Origin: Legionella fallonii LLAP-10
Lineage (GTDB): Bacteria; Pseudomonadota; Gammaproteobacteria; Legionellales; Legionellaceae
DNA length: 64,000 nt
Reading direction: 5' to 3'
Assembly (NCBI RefSeq): GCF_000953135.1
Contig: NZ_LN614828.1
Span: forward strand, 62,001-126,000
Each line of letters begins with the position of its first letter. The stretch's first letter is position 1. A program made the translations under genes and the position numbers. This document shows positions 17,463 to 27,382 of the stretch, piece after piece. The notes below the pieces were generated by a model, which saw only the letters and a list, made by a program, of their open reading frames with translations, did not search any database and was not told where the DNA came from.

Positions 17463-20400
17463 TCACTCTGGCTTTTTTTGTGGACTGAGTTGCCCTTTTT
17501 TACGGCGGTCATGAAACATGAAATATAGTCCTGGTAAAACCAACAGGGTCAAGAAAGTGGATGAAATAATCCCGCCAATAACTACTGTTGCCAAAGGGCG
17601 TTGCACCTCAGAACCGGTACCTGTTGCAAGTGCCATAGGCACAAAACCCAAGGAGGCGACTAACGCGGTCATCAATACTGGGCGAAGTCTTGCTAGTGAG
17701 CCTTGCAATACCGCATCTTTTAAATAAAACTTGTTCTGTTCTCTTAGCTTTTTGATAAAGGTAATCATCACCAGTCCATTTAATACAGCAACACCCGATA
17801 ATGCAATAAATCCAACACCTGCTGAAATGGACAAAGGGATACCTCTTAACCATAAGGCAAAGATACCCCCCGTTAATGCCAGGGGGATCCCAGAGAACAC
17901 CAACAGCGCATCCTTTACACTGCCAAAGCTCATAAACAGCAACAAGAAAATGGTCACCAAGGTGATGGGAATAACAATTTGTAGCCGAGAAGAGGCCGAT
18001 TGCAACTGCTCAAACTGACCACCCCAAGTAATCCAATAGCCACTAGGTATTTTAACATTTTGTTCAATACGTTGTTTTGCATCCAATACAAAGGAGCTGA
18101 GATCCCGACCTCGAACATTCGCACTAACAACCACTCGACGCTTGCCTATTTCCCGGCTAATTTGATTTGGACTTTCGCTGCGCGTCAGTTTTGCAACCTC
18201 ACTCAATGGAATAAAATGACGCATACCGTCTTTAGATAGGGGTAATGGAATAAAAACCTGTTTTAGCACGTCCGGGTCAAGCCGCAATGATTCCGGTAAG
18301 CGAACCACTAAGTCAAAGCGCTTATCCCCTTCAAAGAGTTCCCCACCTTTTTTACCACCGGTAGCGATGACAACCGCGTCTTGGACGGTACCAATTTGTA
18401 AGCCATAGCGTGCCAGTGCATCTCGATTAATGTCCACTGTCAGCAAAGGAAGGCCGCTGACTTGCTCCACCTTCACATCCGCAGCGCCCGGTGTTTTTTC
18501 AAGTTGGGCATCAATTTTTTCAGCAATTTTTAATAGAGTATTCATGTCATCGCCAAACACTTTCACAGCCACATCGCTTCGAACACCAGAAATTAATTCG
18601 TTAAACCGCATTTGAATGGGTTGGGTAAATTCATAGTTATTCCCTGGGATTTTTTTTATGGCCTCTTCAATTTCTTGCACCAACTCTTGTTTGGTTTTTT
18701 TAGGATTTGGCCACTCGTCACGTGGCTTTAGCATGATAAAGGTATCTGCCGCATTAGGCGGCATAGGGTCTGTTGCCACTTCGGCAGTCCCAATCTTAGC
18801 AAACACGCTGTTAACCTCAGGAAATTGCTTTACCCTTTTTTCCACCATATCCTGCATGGCAATGGATTGGGTGAGACTGGTTCCCGGTATGCGCATGACC
18901 TGCATGGCAATGTCTCCTTCATCAAGGCTTGGAATAAATTCGCCACCCAGACGAAAAGCAATAATAAGGCTTACAACCACTAAAACACCAGCACTGCTAA
19001 CCACCCAAATTCGCGCATGAAAGCACCGCCTTAGGGCGCGCTCATAGCCTTGGGAAATATAATGGACTAACCAGTTTTGCTTTTCCTGAACGCGTCCGCG
19101 CAAGAAAATAGCAATAGCCGCCGGGATAAAGGTTAAGGCAAAAAGCATGGAGGCCATCAGCGCAATAATCACCGTTTCAGCCATGGGCAAAAACATTTTC
19201 CCTTCAACGCCTGTGAGTGTGAGGATAGGCAAGTACACGACCGTGATAATGAACACCCCAAAAATACTAGGACGAATGACTTCAGTGGTTGCATAGGCAA
19301 TGACTTTTAATCGTTCTTCAAGGGTCAAAAGCCGCTTTAGTTCGTGCTGTTTTTCTCCTAAATATTTGATGCAATTTTCAACAATAATCACCGCGCCATC
19401 AACAATCAAGCCAAAATCAAGAGCCCCTAAGCTCATGAGGTTTGCGCTGATTTTATTCGTCACCATACCTGAAATGGTCAGCAACATGGACAGAGGGATA
19501 ACCATCGCAGTAATAAGGGCGGCGCGAATATTGCCTAAAAACACAAAGAGAATGATGCAAACTAATAAAGCCCCTTCAAGGAGATTTTTTTTCACGGTAT
19601 TAATGGTCGCATTAACCAACAATGTACGGTTATAAACGGTCACTGCTTCAACGCCATCTGGAAGTGATTTATTGATTTCTTTCATTTTGGTAGCCACCCG
19701 CTCTGAAACAGTGCGGCTGTTTTCTCCCAACAGCATAAATACTGTTCCTAACACCACTTCCTTGCCATTTTCTGTGGCAGCTCCTGTACGTAGCTCCTTG
19801 CCCAGCGCTACATCGGCCACATCACGAATACGTACTGGCGTTCCTTCAAAGCTTGCCACCACAATATTGTCAATATCAGGAATATTTTGTACTTGCCCTG
19901 GAACTCGGATAAGACTTTGCTCTCCATTACGCTCAATGTATCCCGCGCCTACATTCGCATTATTGCGCTGAAGTGCTTCAACCACATCGGTTAGACTTAA
20001 GTTGTAACGCACTAATTTTGCAGGATCGGGCGTAATATGAAATTGTTTTTCATACCCCCCGATCGTATTAACCTCGGCAACGCCCTCTACGTTGCGCAAC
20101 TGAGGCTTAATAATCCAATCTTGAATCGTGCGCAGTTCTGTTGGATTGTATTGTTGTTTCTCTGGAAGGTTGGGTTTGTTGGTTACCGTGTACATAAAAA
20201 TTTCTCCAAGTCCTGTGGAGATGGGGCCTAAGGAGGTTTCAACTTCGGGTGGTAATTTATTCTTTACTTCCTGCAAGCGCTCATTGATTAATTGACGCGC
20301 AAAATAGATGTCTGTTCCATCTTTAAAAATCACCGTGATTTGGGATAGACCATAACGAGAAAGAGAGCGGGTATAATCTAAATGAGGCAACCCACTCATC

Positions 20401-20615
20401 GCTAATTCAATAGGAAAAGTAATGCGTTGCTCGACCTCGAAGGGCGAGTAGCCTGAGGCTTGGGTATTAATTTGCACCTGCACATTGGTAATATCAGGAA
20501 CCGCATCAATGGGAAGCCTTTGAAAGTTATAGACGCCAAAGAGTGCTATAACCAATGTAAACAACAGGATAAACCAACGGTGTCTTAGTGAAAATCGGAT
20601 GATTTTTTCGAGCAT
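17463..20615 (-). CDS. helA: HME-RND heavy-metal efflux pump, CzcA/HelA family
   Basis: Proton-driven inner-membrane pump of a tripartite metal exporter. 1050 residues with the RND plan: N-terminal helix (IIRFSLRHRWFILLFTLVIALFGVYNF), two large periplasmic loops and twelve helices. The TM4 motif DFGLIVDGAVIIVEN (about 397-411) has the Asp-Asp-Glu proton relay spaced as in CzcA, which points to divalent cations (Zn, Co, Cd, Ni) rather than the Cu/Ag CusA subgroup. GVAVLNGLVMITFI is the matching TM10 segment. It is last in the three-gene operon, 9 bp after the adaptor gene. Closest named relative I know is Legionella HelA. Confidence 0.92.
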   Translation of the reverse strand: MLEKIIRFSLRHRWFILLFTLVIALFGVYNFQRLPIDAVPDITNVQVQINTQASGYSPFEVEQRITFPIELAMSGLPHLDYTRSLSRYGLSQITVIFKDGTDIYFARQLINERLQEVKNKLPPEVETSLGPISTGLGEIFMYTVTNKPNLPEKQQYNPTELRTIQDWIIKPQLRNVEGVAEVNTIGGYEKQFHITPDPAKLVRYNLSLTDVVEALQRNNANVGAGYIERNGEQSLIRVPGQVQNIPDIDNIVVASFEGTPVRIRDVADVALGKELRTGAATENGKEVVLGTVFMLLGENSRTVSERVATKMKEINKSLPDGVEAVTVYNRTLLVNATINTVKKNLLEGALLVCIILFVFLGNIRAALITAMVIPLSMLLTISGMVTNKISANLMSLGALDFGLIVDGAVIIVENCIKYLGEKQHELKRLLTLEERLKVIAYATTEVIRPSIFGVFIITVVYLPILTLTGVEGKMFLPMAETVIIALMASMLFALTFIPAAIAIFLRGRVQEKQNWLVHYISQGYERALRRCFHARIWVVSSAGVLVVVSLIIAFRLGGEFIPSLDEGDIAMQVMRIPGTSLTQSIAMQDMVEKRVKQFPEVNSVFAKIGTAEVATDPMPPNAADTFIMLKPRDEWPNPKKTKQELVQEIEEAIKKIPGNNYEFTQPIQMRFNELISGVRSDVAVKVFGDDMNTLLKIAEKIDAQLEKTPGAADVKVEQVSGLPLLTVDINRDALARYGLQIGTVQDAVVIATGGKKGGELFEGDKRFDLVVRLPESLRLDPDVLKQVFIPLPLSKDGMRHFIPLSEVAKLTRSESPNQISREIGKRRVVVSANVRGRDLSSFVLDAKQRIEQNVKIPSGYWITWGGQFEQLQSASSRLQIVIPITLVTIFLLLFMSFGSVKDALLVFSGIPLALTGGIFALWLRGIPLSISAGVGFIALSGVAVLNGLVMITFIKKLREQNKFYLKDAVLQGSLARLRPVLMTALVASLGFVPMALATGTGSEVQRPLATVVIGGIISSTFLTLLVLPGLYFMFHDRRKKGQLSPQKKPE

Positions 20616-20624
20616 CTTTTATCC

Positions 20625-21875
20625 TTAGTCGTCATGGCTTGCGCCTTCCTTGCCAAGCTCCGCTTTAATATAAAAACTGTTTTGAGTGACATACTTCTGC
20701 CCTGCATCCAGTCCTGACAGGATTTCAATCCATTGCGAATCTTTTTGCCCAAGAACCACAGGCGTTGCTTCAAAATAATCACCTTGTTGTACATAGACTA
20801 CATCTTGGTCACCAATACGCTGAATCGCTGAAAGAAGTACGGCGACTGGTACTGTCTTTTCTTTAATTATAATTTCCCCATTAACATACATGCCGGGCAA
20901 CCAAAGACGATTTTCATTGAGTAAAACAGCACGTGCCAATGTAGTTTGACTGTCCTCAATACCAAGAGGAGCTATATAGGATATAGTACTGCTCGAATTA
21001 GGCTTGCCTTCATCACCTGTTACCCTAATAACCATACCTTGTTTCACCAGTGGTGCATCTTTGCGGTATAAACTAAAATCAGCCCAAACATTACTTAAAT
21101 TCGCCACATCATAAATAGGTTTGGTGGTTTGTGCCAACTCACCATTAGTTACGTATTTTTGGACGATGGTGCCGGTAATAGGGGCGTTAATCGTATAGTT
21201 TTGTAAGCTTTCATTGCTTTCAATAGTTACCAGCGGTTCGCCTTTCGTGATTTCTTCGCCTAAATTCTTATTCATCGACTTAATTATGCCGGCATAACGC
21301 GCATAAATAGGTGCCATCGTATCTCGGTTAGGGACTATTTTGCCCACGACTTTGATTTGTGTTTTTATAATCTGGCTTTCTGCAGTTTCTGTTTGAATGT
21401 CCGCGGCTTTAAGCGTGGCTGGCAGCAGTTTTACGCGTCCTTCATAGCTTGCGTAGTTCCATTCATACGATGCTCCAGATAACACTAATTTAACTGAGAC
21501 ATCGAACGAATGAGGCTCTTGAATCACTTGATTACTTTGCAAGTAGTCCTCAATAGGAATAAACGTAATGTCTTCTTTTTTCTGATTAAAACGGGTTAGT
21601 TGTACCGTAAGCTTGGCTTGGCTTGGAGAAATTAGTGTATCGTTTTGATAAATATAGGCGCGAAAATGAGGAGGCATACCCCGATTAAATAACTGAAGCT
21701 CAAGACTTAGCGCTCCTTTTTTAAGTAAACGGCCGCCTGCTGGCCCCTTCTCTATGGGCTCTTCTTTCTTCTCCTCCTGAGGCACATTAGATTCATTAGA
21801 GCAGCCTGAGATAAAACTAAAACTTACCCAAAAAATGATGAGCATAAACAAAGTTTTAAATAGCAGTCGGTTCAT
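20625..21875 (-). CDS. helB: Periplasmic adaptor (membrane fusion) lipoprotein of the metal RND pump, HelB type
   Basis: Links the RND pump to the outer-membrane channel. 416 residues beginning with a lipoprotein signal peptide (lipobox FISGC, Cys about 25), then an N-terminal extension (PAGGRLLKKGALSLELQLFNRGMPPHFRAYIY) found in HME-type adaptors, the barrel-sandwich motif around 175-235 (IYARYAGIIKSMNKNLGEEITKGEPLVTIES ... NAPITGTIVQKYVTNGELAQ) and a C-terminal beta-barrel/proximal domain. Start overlaps the channel gene by 4 bp (ATGA). Confidence 0.9.
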   Translation of the reverse strand: MNRLLFKTLFMLIIFWVSFSFISGCSNESNVPQEEKKEEPIEKGPAGGRLLKKGALSLELQLFNRGMPPHFRAYIYQNDTLISPSQAKLTVQLTRFNQKKEDITFIPIEDYLQSNQVIQEPHSFDVSVKLVLSGASYEWNYASYEGRVKLLPATLKAADIQTETAESQIIKTQIKVVGKIVPNRDTMAPIYARYAGIIKSMNKNLGEEITKGEPLVTIESNESLQNYTINAPITGTIVQKYVTNGELAQTTKPIYDVANLSNVWADFSLYRKDAPLVKQGMVIRVTGDEGKPNSSSTISYIAPLGIEDSQTTLARAVLLNENRLWLPGMYVNGEIIIKEKTVPVAVLLSAIQRIGDQDVVYVQQGDYFEATPVVLGQKDSQWIEILSGLDAGQKYVTQNSFYIKAELGKEGASHDD

Positions 21876-23119
21876 TTACTCTCCTTAGTGGGATGTAATC
21901 CCAAGAGTCCTGTGAGCTGGATTAAGGTTTTATGATAATCCGCATGAGCTTGTTGGTAATGGCGCTCCTCTTCAAACAAGGTGTTTAAAGAAAGTGACAA
22001 TTCAAGGTAGGTGTAACGTCCCATTTTATAACCTTCTTGGGCTAATTTAATCGATTTACGCGCCAAAGGAAGTAGGGAATTGGTTACCAAATTGGCTTCA
22101 TATTGGCTCTGCTGAGCTTGCAAGAAGGCGGTATAAACAGTTTGTCTCACATCAAGGCGTGTGCCTTGATACAGATGGGCAGTCTGCGTGTATTGGGCTT
22201 CTGCAGTAAGAATTTTTCCTTGATTTCTATTGTATACCGGCACCTCAGCATTAACTGAGGCCACCACCGCATTAGAACCGTCGTCTTCAAAATGTCGTCC
22301 GCCCAATTGCACATTTAAGTCAGGCCATACGGCCTTTTTAACGGCAGTGATGGTAGCACGCTTGGCTTGTAATTGGATTTGTACTTGTTGTAATTGCGGG
22401 CTTTGTGGCAGTTTCTTAATTAACTCTGGCCATTTCAATGTCACATCAGGAAGCCCTTTATCGACTAAACGACGGTCTTCTCGCAAACCATCACCCAAAA
22501 GGCGCGATAATTTGGCGCGTTGAGCCAGTGTATCTCGACCTGCTTTTTTCTCTTGAATGCGCGCATCACCTAGTCGCACTTGAGCTAACCGTAAATCCAG
22601 TTCCGCGCCAGCGCCTGCTTTTACCCGTCTATCAATAGCGGCTACAATATCCTCGTTGACACGAGTCAATTTTTTCGTAACCTCATGCCACTGACCTGCA
22701 TACAAAGCATCTACATAAGCGGTGCCTACATTCATGTATAACGTGACCTTATATACCTGAATTTGTGCTAAAGAAGCGAGGTAATCACCATACGTAGCTC
22801 TTTGTTGATAATACAGACGGTTTCCTAAAGGGATAGGTTGGGTAATGGATGCTGTGGTTTCTGCGGCTTCATAGCTTGAATAAGAACCTGAACCACCAAA
22901 GTTTTCTGCGGTTAAGGTCACTTGGGGATTAGGGTAGAGTCCGCTTTGAATGAAGTACCCACGCATGGCATGCGCTTTATCAATTTCAGCCTGCAATTCT
23001 GGATTGTTACGATAAGCAATATCGACTGCTTCTTTAAATGTTAGGAGGTGAGCAGCCATCACTTCGTTGAACACAAAGATGCATAAAAACCCAAGCACTC
23101 CTCTTGAAAAATAAAGCAT
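21872..23119 (-). CDS. helC: Outer-membrane channel of the metal RND system, TolC/CzcC family (HelC type)
   Basis: 415-residue outer-membrane efflux protein with a signal peptide (MLYFSRGVLGFLCIFVFNEVMAA) and two repeats of the TolC-fold: LTFKEAVDIAYRNNPELQAEIDKA and, in the second half, AVWPDLNVQLGGRHFEDDGSNAVVASVNAEVPVYNRNQGKI, with long alpha-helical stretches between. First gene of the helC-helB-helA operon; the 170-bp region upstream is shared with the divergent gene at 23291 and must hold the operon promoter. Confidence 0.9.
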   Translation of the reverse strand: MLYFSRGVLGFLCIFVFNEVMAAHLLTFKEAVDIAYRNNPELQAEIDKAHAMRGYFIQSGLYPNPQVTLTAENFGGSGSYSSYEAAETTASITQPIPLGNRLYYQQRATYGDYLASLAQIQVYKVTLYMNVGTAYVDALYAGQWHEVTKKLTRVNEDIVAAIDRRVKAGAGAELDLRLAQVRLGDARIQEKKAGRDTLAQRAKLSRLLGDGLREDRRLVDKGLPDVTLKWPELIKKLPQSPQLQQVQIQLQAKRATITAVKKAVWPDLNVQLGGRHFEDDGSNAVVASVNAEVPVYNRNQGKILTAEAQYTQTAHLYQGTRLDVRQTVYTAFLQAQQSQYEANLVTNSLLPLARKSIKLAQEGYKMGRYTYLELSLSLNTLFEEERHYQQAHADYHKTLIQLTGLLGLHPTKESK

Positions 23120-23290
23120 TCCCTACCTTAAAATGTCTGCAATAGCAATCTTCTTCTGAGTTTACTCTTAAACAGATTAATTATACAGCCCTGCCATTTA
23201 TTCTTTAAAAATCATTTCAAAACTTAGGGATACATGTTAAAACAAATACATTGATCATTAAATTAATGCTTTATTATAAGTGATTCTGTT

Positions 23291-24025
23291 ATGTTGATTC
23301 GTTTTATAGGCTTAATTCTGTTGATGCATACCTCTCTCATAATAGCCAAACCTTTAACAGTAGGCATTGTATCTTACGATCCCCCATTTACTGTGCGTGC
23401 AGATAATGATCATTACTTTGGTTTTGATATAGAGCTTATGAGCAGTCTATGTACTGAAATGAAAACCCAATGCCAGTTTAAACCCATGCCCTTTAATCAA
23501 CTCTTTACCCAATTAAATAAAGGAACAATCGATTTAGCCATTGCCGCAATTATCATAACCGATGACCGACAAAAACAATTTACATTTAGTCTTCCCTATT
23601 TAGTAAGTAACGCACGTTTTATTACCACATCAAAAAACTCAATCACGTCGATGGATGATTTCAATAAAAAAAATGTAGGCGTGATACAAGGAAGTATCTT
23701 TAAACAATGGATCACCCTTAAATTGCCAGGAATATCCATTACAGAATATCCTACTACAGAACAATTAATCAGTGCATTGAATAATAATGAAGTGGACGGT
23801 ATTTTGATGGATGATTTTTCAGCAGACTATTGGATTATTAATAATCAGCAGTCTTTTACAGGGATTGGAGAACCATTACTTATAGGGACAGGCTATGGAA
23901 TTATGGCTAAAAATGACTCTTTGACACTCATTACGAGAGTGAATAAAGCGCTTAGAAAAATTACCAACAATGACATTTATATGACTTTATATAAGAAATA
24001 TTTTCATACCATTCCAACACACTGA
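23291..24025 (+). CDS. Periplasmic amino-acid-binding protein (SBP family 3)
   Basis: Solute-binding protein of an ABC-type amino-acid importer, 244 residues. It has a signal peptide (MLIRFIGLILLMHTSLIIA), then LTVGIVSYDPPFTV, FGFDIELMSSLC (the G-[FY]-D-[VI]-[DE] signature), CQFKPMPFNQLFTQLNKGTIDLAIAAIIITDDRQKQFTFSLPY, and a C-terminal lobe with VGVIQGS and DGILMDD. No permease or ATPase is adjacent, so it either serves a chromosomal transporter or acts in sensing. Ligand cannot be told; arginine/histidine-type binders look closest. Confidence 0.82.
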   Translation: MLIRFIGLILLMHTSLIIAKPLTVGIVSYDPPFTVRADNDHYFGFDIELMSSLCTEMKTQCQFKPMPFNQLFTQLNKGTIDLAIAAIIITDDRQKQFTFSLPYLVSNARFITTSKNSITSMDDFNKKNVGVIQGSIFKQWITLKLPGISITEYPTTEQLISALNNNEVDGILMDDFSADYWIINNQQSFTGIGEPLLIGTGYGIMAKNDSLTLITRVNKALRKITNNDIYMTLYKKYFHTIPTH

Positions 24026-24062
24026 TTCATTTTTAAGAATTATAAACGACTAAGGACAGCCC

Positions 24063-24209
24063 ATGAGATTTTTCAAGATCTTAAATCAAATAAGTACCCT
24101 AATTTTAATATTAATGGTTCTCTCCTCTTGTTCTTCGACAACGGGAGAGACACACTCGCATAAGAGACCTGGAGGAGGCTACCACCCATCGGGACACCCA
24201 GGACGTTAA
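24063..24209 (+). CDS. Small lipoprotein, 48 residues
   Basis: A short gene with a textbook lipoprotein signal: positive N-terminus, hydrophobic STLILILMVL core and lipobox LSSC (Cys23). The mature peptide is only about 26 residues, rich in Gly, His and Pro (GETHSHKRPGGGYHPSGHPGR); the histidines could bind metal, which would fit the metal-resistance surroundings, but that is inference. It starts 37 bp after the binding-protein gene and may be cotranscribed with it. Confidence 0.6.
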   Translation: MRFFKILNQISTLILILMVLSSCSSTTGETHSHKRPGGGYHPSGHPGR

Positions 24210-24248
24210 TATTAATAAGAGGTAGTTACTTCTTGAGATGAGGCACTG

Positions 24249-24703
24249 ATGAATAGGGAACGTTTAATACGGAACACGCAAGTGGCCCTATATGCTAAAG
24301 TGATTTTGCTTTTTATATTCTCTATAGCTTTATCTTTCGCAAGTGAACATCCCGTGTCAAAAGTAGTTATTCCTAATACCATTCCAGAAATCTTTCAAGA
24401 AATAGACGAATACAGCGCGGCTCTTGATAAAATGCTTGAGATGAAGCAACTAAGTAAAGTGCATTATCATGTGTTCGCGATTTTTGAATTGGTAAACGCA
24501 TACCTAAATTAAGCCAAGCTGTATCACATGCACAATTAAAGATGATTCAAAAGCATATTGCTGCCATTAAAAAACTAGCCACTCAAATGGATGCAAGTAG
24601 TGATGCAAATGACTCCTTGGCAACTCAAGACCAATTGAATAAACTAAGAACCATTATCAATGAACTCCACACGTATTACTCCATTAAAAAACAGGTACAA
24701 TAG
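24249..24703 (+). pseudogene. Frameshifted exported helical protein
   Basis: The first frame (87 codons to 24512) has a signal-anchor (ALYAKVILLFIFSIALSFAS) and a helical start; it then ends at a stop. In the next frame the sequence continues without break to a stop at 24701-24703, giving KLSQAVSHAQLKMIQKHIAAIKKLATQMDASSDANDSLATQDQLNKLRTIINELHTYYSIKKQVQ, a coherent helical tail. A single-base change near 24498-24505 would restore one protein of about 150 residues. I do not recognise the family. It could also be a sequencing error. Confidence 0.65.
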
Positions 24704-24839
24704 CAACCTGTAACTTTCTTTTTGATGAGTGACGCACTAATTAATAAATTGAATCCTCCCTAAATCAATGTATAGTTGAGTATAGGGATAATGATACGTA
24801 TTTTATCCACGCACCATCAGCCAGGGATGATAAGTTACA

Positions 24840-25613
24840 ATGCCCCATAAACATCAAAAGAAAAACAACGGGTTCAAAAAATTTCATATCTGTTTGTGGG
24901 TTATACCCCTTATGATTTTATTGGTTTTTATCAAATTTTTTATTCATCGTTTTAATTTAGAATTTGTAGCCGTAAGTCCTCTATTTACCAGCACGATGGC
25001 CGGGGCCATTTTTATCATCAGTATTTTACTTGCTGGAATTTTGGCAGATTTTAAAGAGGCCGAAAAATTTCCAGCAGAAATCCGAGCAATTCTTGAAAAT
25101 ATATTAGAAGAAGCAACCCTTTTTCATCAGAAAAATAAGGCGTTTGATTTAAAAAAAATTCATACCACCATTAGTCAAATAGTTCGGCTCTTTTTTAAAG
25201 GAATAGATCATGAAGGAGATCACCACGATTTAGATCCATGCCTAAATGCTATCAATCAATTGGCATCTTCTTTTTTAGAGATGGAACAATTAGGGATGCC
25301 ACCTAATTTTCTTGTGCGATTAAAAACAGAGCAAGGGACATTGCGAAAAATAATCTTACGCATATATCAAATTCAAAGAACTCAATTTATTCCATCCGTC
25401 CATATTTTGGCAGAATCCTTAATAGGCTTTCTCACCTTGTTTCTTCTGTTCTTAAAGACTGAAGGATCTCCAGAATCATTTATACTTTTTGGCTTCATTG
25501 CTTATTTCTTCCTCTATATCGGACGTCTCATCAGAGTATTAGAAAAACCGTTTAGAGAGGGGCATGAAACCATGGATGATGTGAGTCTTTTTCTCCTTCG
25601 AGAGATGAAATGA
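24840..25613 (+). CDS. Membrane protein of unknown function
   Basis: 257 residues with two N-terminal hydrophobic segments (about 17-35 and 50-68), a soluble helical middle part containing a His/Asp-rich patch (GIDHEGDHHDLDP) and two C-terminal hydrophobic segments (about 195-235). This hairpin-soluble-hairpin plan recalls bestrophin-like/DUF4239 channel proteins, but I see no diagnostic motif and make no firm assignment. It follows a 136-bp gap and is in line with the genes upstream. Confidence 0.65.
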   Translation: MPHKHQKKNNGFKKFHICLWVIPLMILLVFIKFFIHRFNLEFVAVSPLFTSTMAGAIFIISILLAGILADFKEAEKFPAEIRAILENILEEATLFHQKNKAFDLKKIHTTISQIVRLFFKGIDHEGDHHDLDPCLNAINQLASSFLEMEQLGMPPNFLVRLKTEQGTLRKIILRIYQIQRTQFIPSVHILAESLIGFLTLFLLFLKTEGSPESFILFGFIAYFFLYIGRLIRVLEKPFREGHETMDDVSLFLLREMK

Positions 25614-25895
25614 TAACAACGTAATCCCTATTGACATAACGCATCATCCCCCATAAAACTAATTCTGATTTGTTAAATGACAAGGAATGCATTTGGGATT
25701 CTGTAAAAAAACTCCAATTAAAGATCATTTATGTGTTCGACACTAAAAGATAATAGATTTTTAGAGCACCACCCACTTAATAGTTCATTCAATGTCAGGA
25801 GCCAGTTGCCTAATTCATTAATAATGCCTATCTTAGTATTTAATAAAGGTACACTAAATCCGTAAATGGATTTTTCAAGATAACAGGGGCATTCT
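25614..25895. other. Intergenic region upstream of the patatin gene
   Basis: About 280 bp with no convincing gene. It presumably contains the patatin promoter, but no clear boxes or repeats stand out. Confidence 0.3.
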
Positions 25896-27077
25896 TTGAA
25901 AAGCAACGGACATAGAGCATCACGGCTGAACAAGTTACCAAACACGATAAAACGGCCACCCTTTGAGTGTATTGCACTTGTTTTACAAGGAGGAGGCGCT
26001 TTAGGTTCCTACCAAGCAGGAGTCTATGAAGCTCTTGCAGAGGTTGATCTCTTTCCTGACTGGGTGGCAGGTATATCAATCGGTGCTATCAATGCCGCAA
26101 TTATAGCAGGCAACCCAATCAATAATCGGGTCGCACAACTTAAACTATTTTGGGAACATCTCAGTGCGAATCCTTTACTCGATTGGTCAAGTGTCGTTGC
26201 TCCAATAACGTCTACCCATATCCTAGGGCGTAACCTGTTCAATCAGACAAGTGCCTGGTCAAGTTTAATGAATGGGGTGCCTAATTTCTTTATCCCTCGC
26301 AATCCCGCCCCTTTTTTTTACCCCGATGGAACAATTGAGGCGACAAGTTTTTATGATCTTAACCCTCTTAAAACCACGTTAGAACGTTTTGTAGACTTTG
26401 ACAGAATCAATAATGAACCGATTCGTTTTAGTGTAGGAGCCGTCAATGTAACCTCTGGCAATTTCATCTATTTTGATAATACAACGCACACTATTCGTCC
26501 TGAACATGTCATAGCAAGCGCATCACTGCCCCCAGGTTTTGCCGCCACTGAAATTGATGGGGAATTCTATTGGGATGGGGGGTTGATTTCTAATACCCCG
26601 CTAGAGTGGGTAGTTGAAGGTGAGACGCGTCAGGATACTCTTGCCTTTCAAGTAGATCTTTGGAATGCTCAAGGCACACTACCACGTTCTATTGCCGAGA
26701 CCATGACTCGCCAAAAAGAAATCCAATATTCCAGCAGGACACGTGCCAGTACTTTTCATTTCCAAAGACTCCAAAGTATTCGCTGCGCACTTGCCAGTCT
26801 GCTTTCCAAATTACCGCCTCATTTATCTGAAGGCAAAGAAGCGTCCCTTCTTAAAGAAATAGCGGATCACAAAGTATATAATATTGTGCAATTGATTCAT
26901 CGCCCAAAACAATATGAAGGACATTCCAAAGATTATGAATTCTCTCTTTTAACCATGAGAGAACATTGGAATGCGGGTTATGCAGACACGGTGAGAACGC
27001 TTCAATACCCCCAAATTTTTAAGCGTCCAAGTCATGAAGAAGGCGTATTAACCTTTGATTTATCAAGAAAAGTATAA
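25896..27077 (+). CDS. Patatin-like phospholipase (PatD-like)
   Basis: Lipid acyl hydrolase with a Ser-Asp dyad. In 393 residues the oxyanion glycine stretch GGGALG (about 32-37), the nucleophile elbow GISIG (Ser61) and the DGG catalytic Asp motif (about 227) are all present, so it should be active. A C-terminal extension of about 120 residues after the catalytic domain is typical of the patatin/DUF3734 branch. No signal peptide. The start is TTG at 25896; a later start would still keep the active site. In L. pneumophila a patatin gene (patD) forms an operon with bdhA and is needed for infection; here bdhA lies 1.5 kb downstream with phaB between. Confidence 0.88.
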   Translation: MKSNGHRASRLNKLPNTIKRPPFECIALVLQGGGALGSYQAGVYEALAEVDLFPDWVAGISIGAINAAIIAGNPINNRVAQLKLFWEHLSANPLLDWSSVVAPITSTHILGRNLFNQTSAWSSLMNGVPNFFIPRNPAPFFYPDGTIEATSFYDLNPLKTTLERFVDFDRINNEPIRFSVGAVNVTSGNFIYFDNTTHTIRPEHVIASASLPPGFAATEIDGEFYWDGGLISNTPLEWVVEGETRQDTLAFQVDLWNAQGTLPRSIAETMTRQKEIQYSSRTRASTFHFQRLQSIRCALASLLSKLPPHLSEGKEASLLKEIADHKVYNIVQLIHRPKQYEGHSKDYEFSLLTMREHWNAGYADTVRTLQYPQIFKRPSHEEGVLTFDLSRKV

Positions 27078-27382
27078 ATCTTAAAGAATAAAAAATTGGG
27101 AGCATGATTTTCACATCACCCACCGGATATTGGTTTTTTTCCCATAGGGTTTTGTAATAGCCGCGCGTAGTTGGTGGTACTAATCCCCGCAGTTTTATTA
27201 CCGTGTATATCACGCGGATTAGGGCAAATTTTTAATCAGATACTCAGAGCAATTTCTTTGATTAATTTATCGTAATAAAATAGAAATAACTAGATGTCAA
27301 CGTAAAGAATGATTGTCACGTATCATCGTAACAGGCACAATAAAATTATCATCCCAGTTTAACTAATTTAAATGGAATAGAT

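Noticed and set aside
17518..19971. Many plus-strand open frames opposite helA
   Set aside because: They are shadows of the long RND pump gene; none has a start signal or family match.
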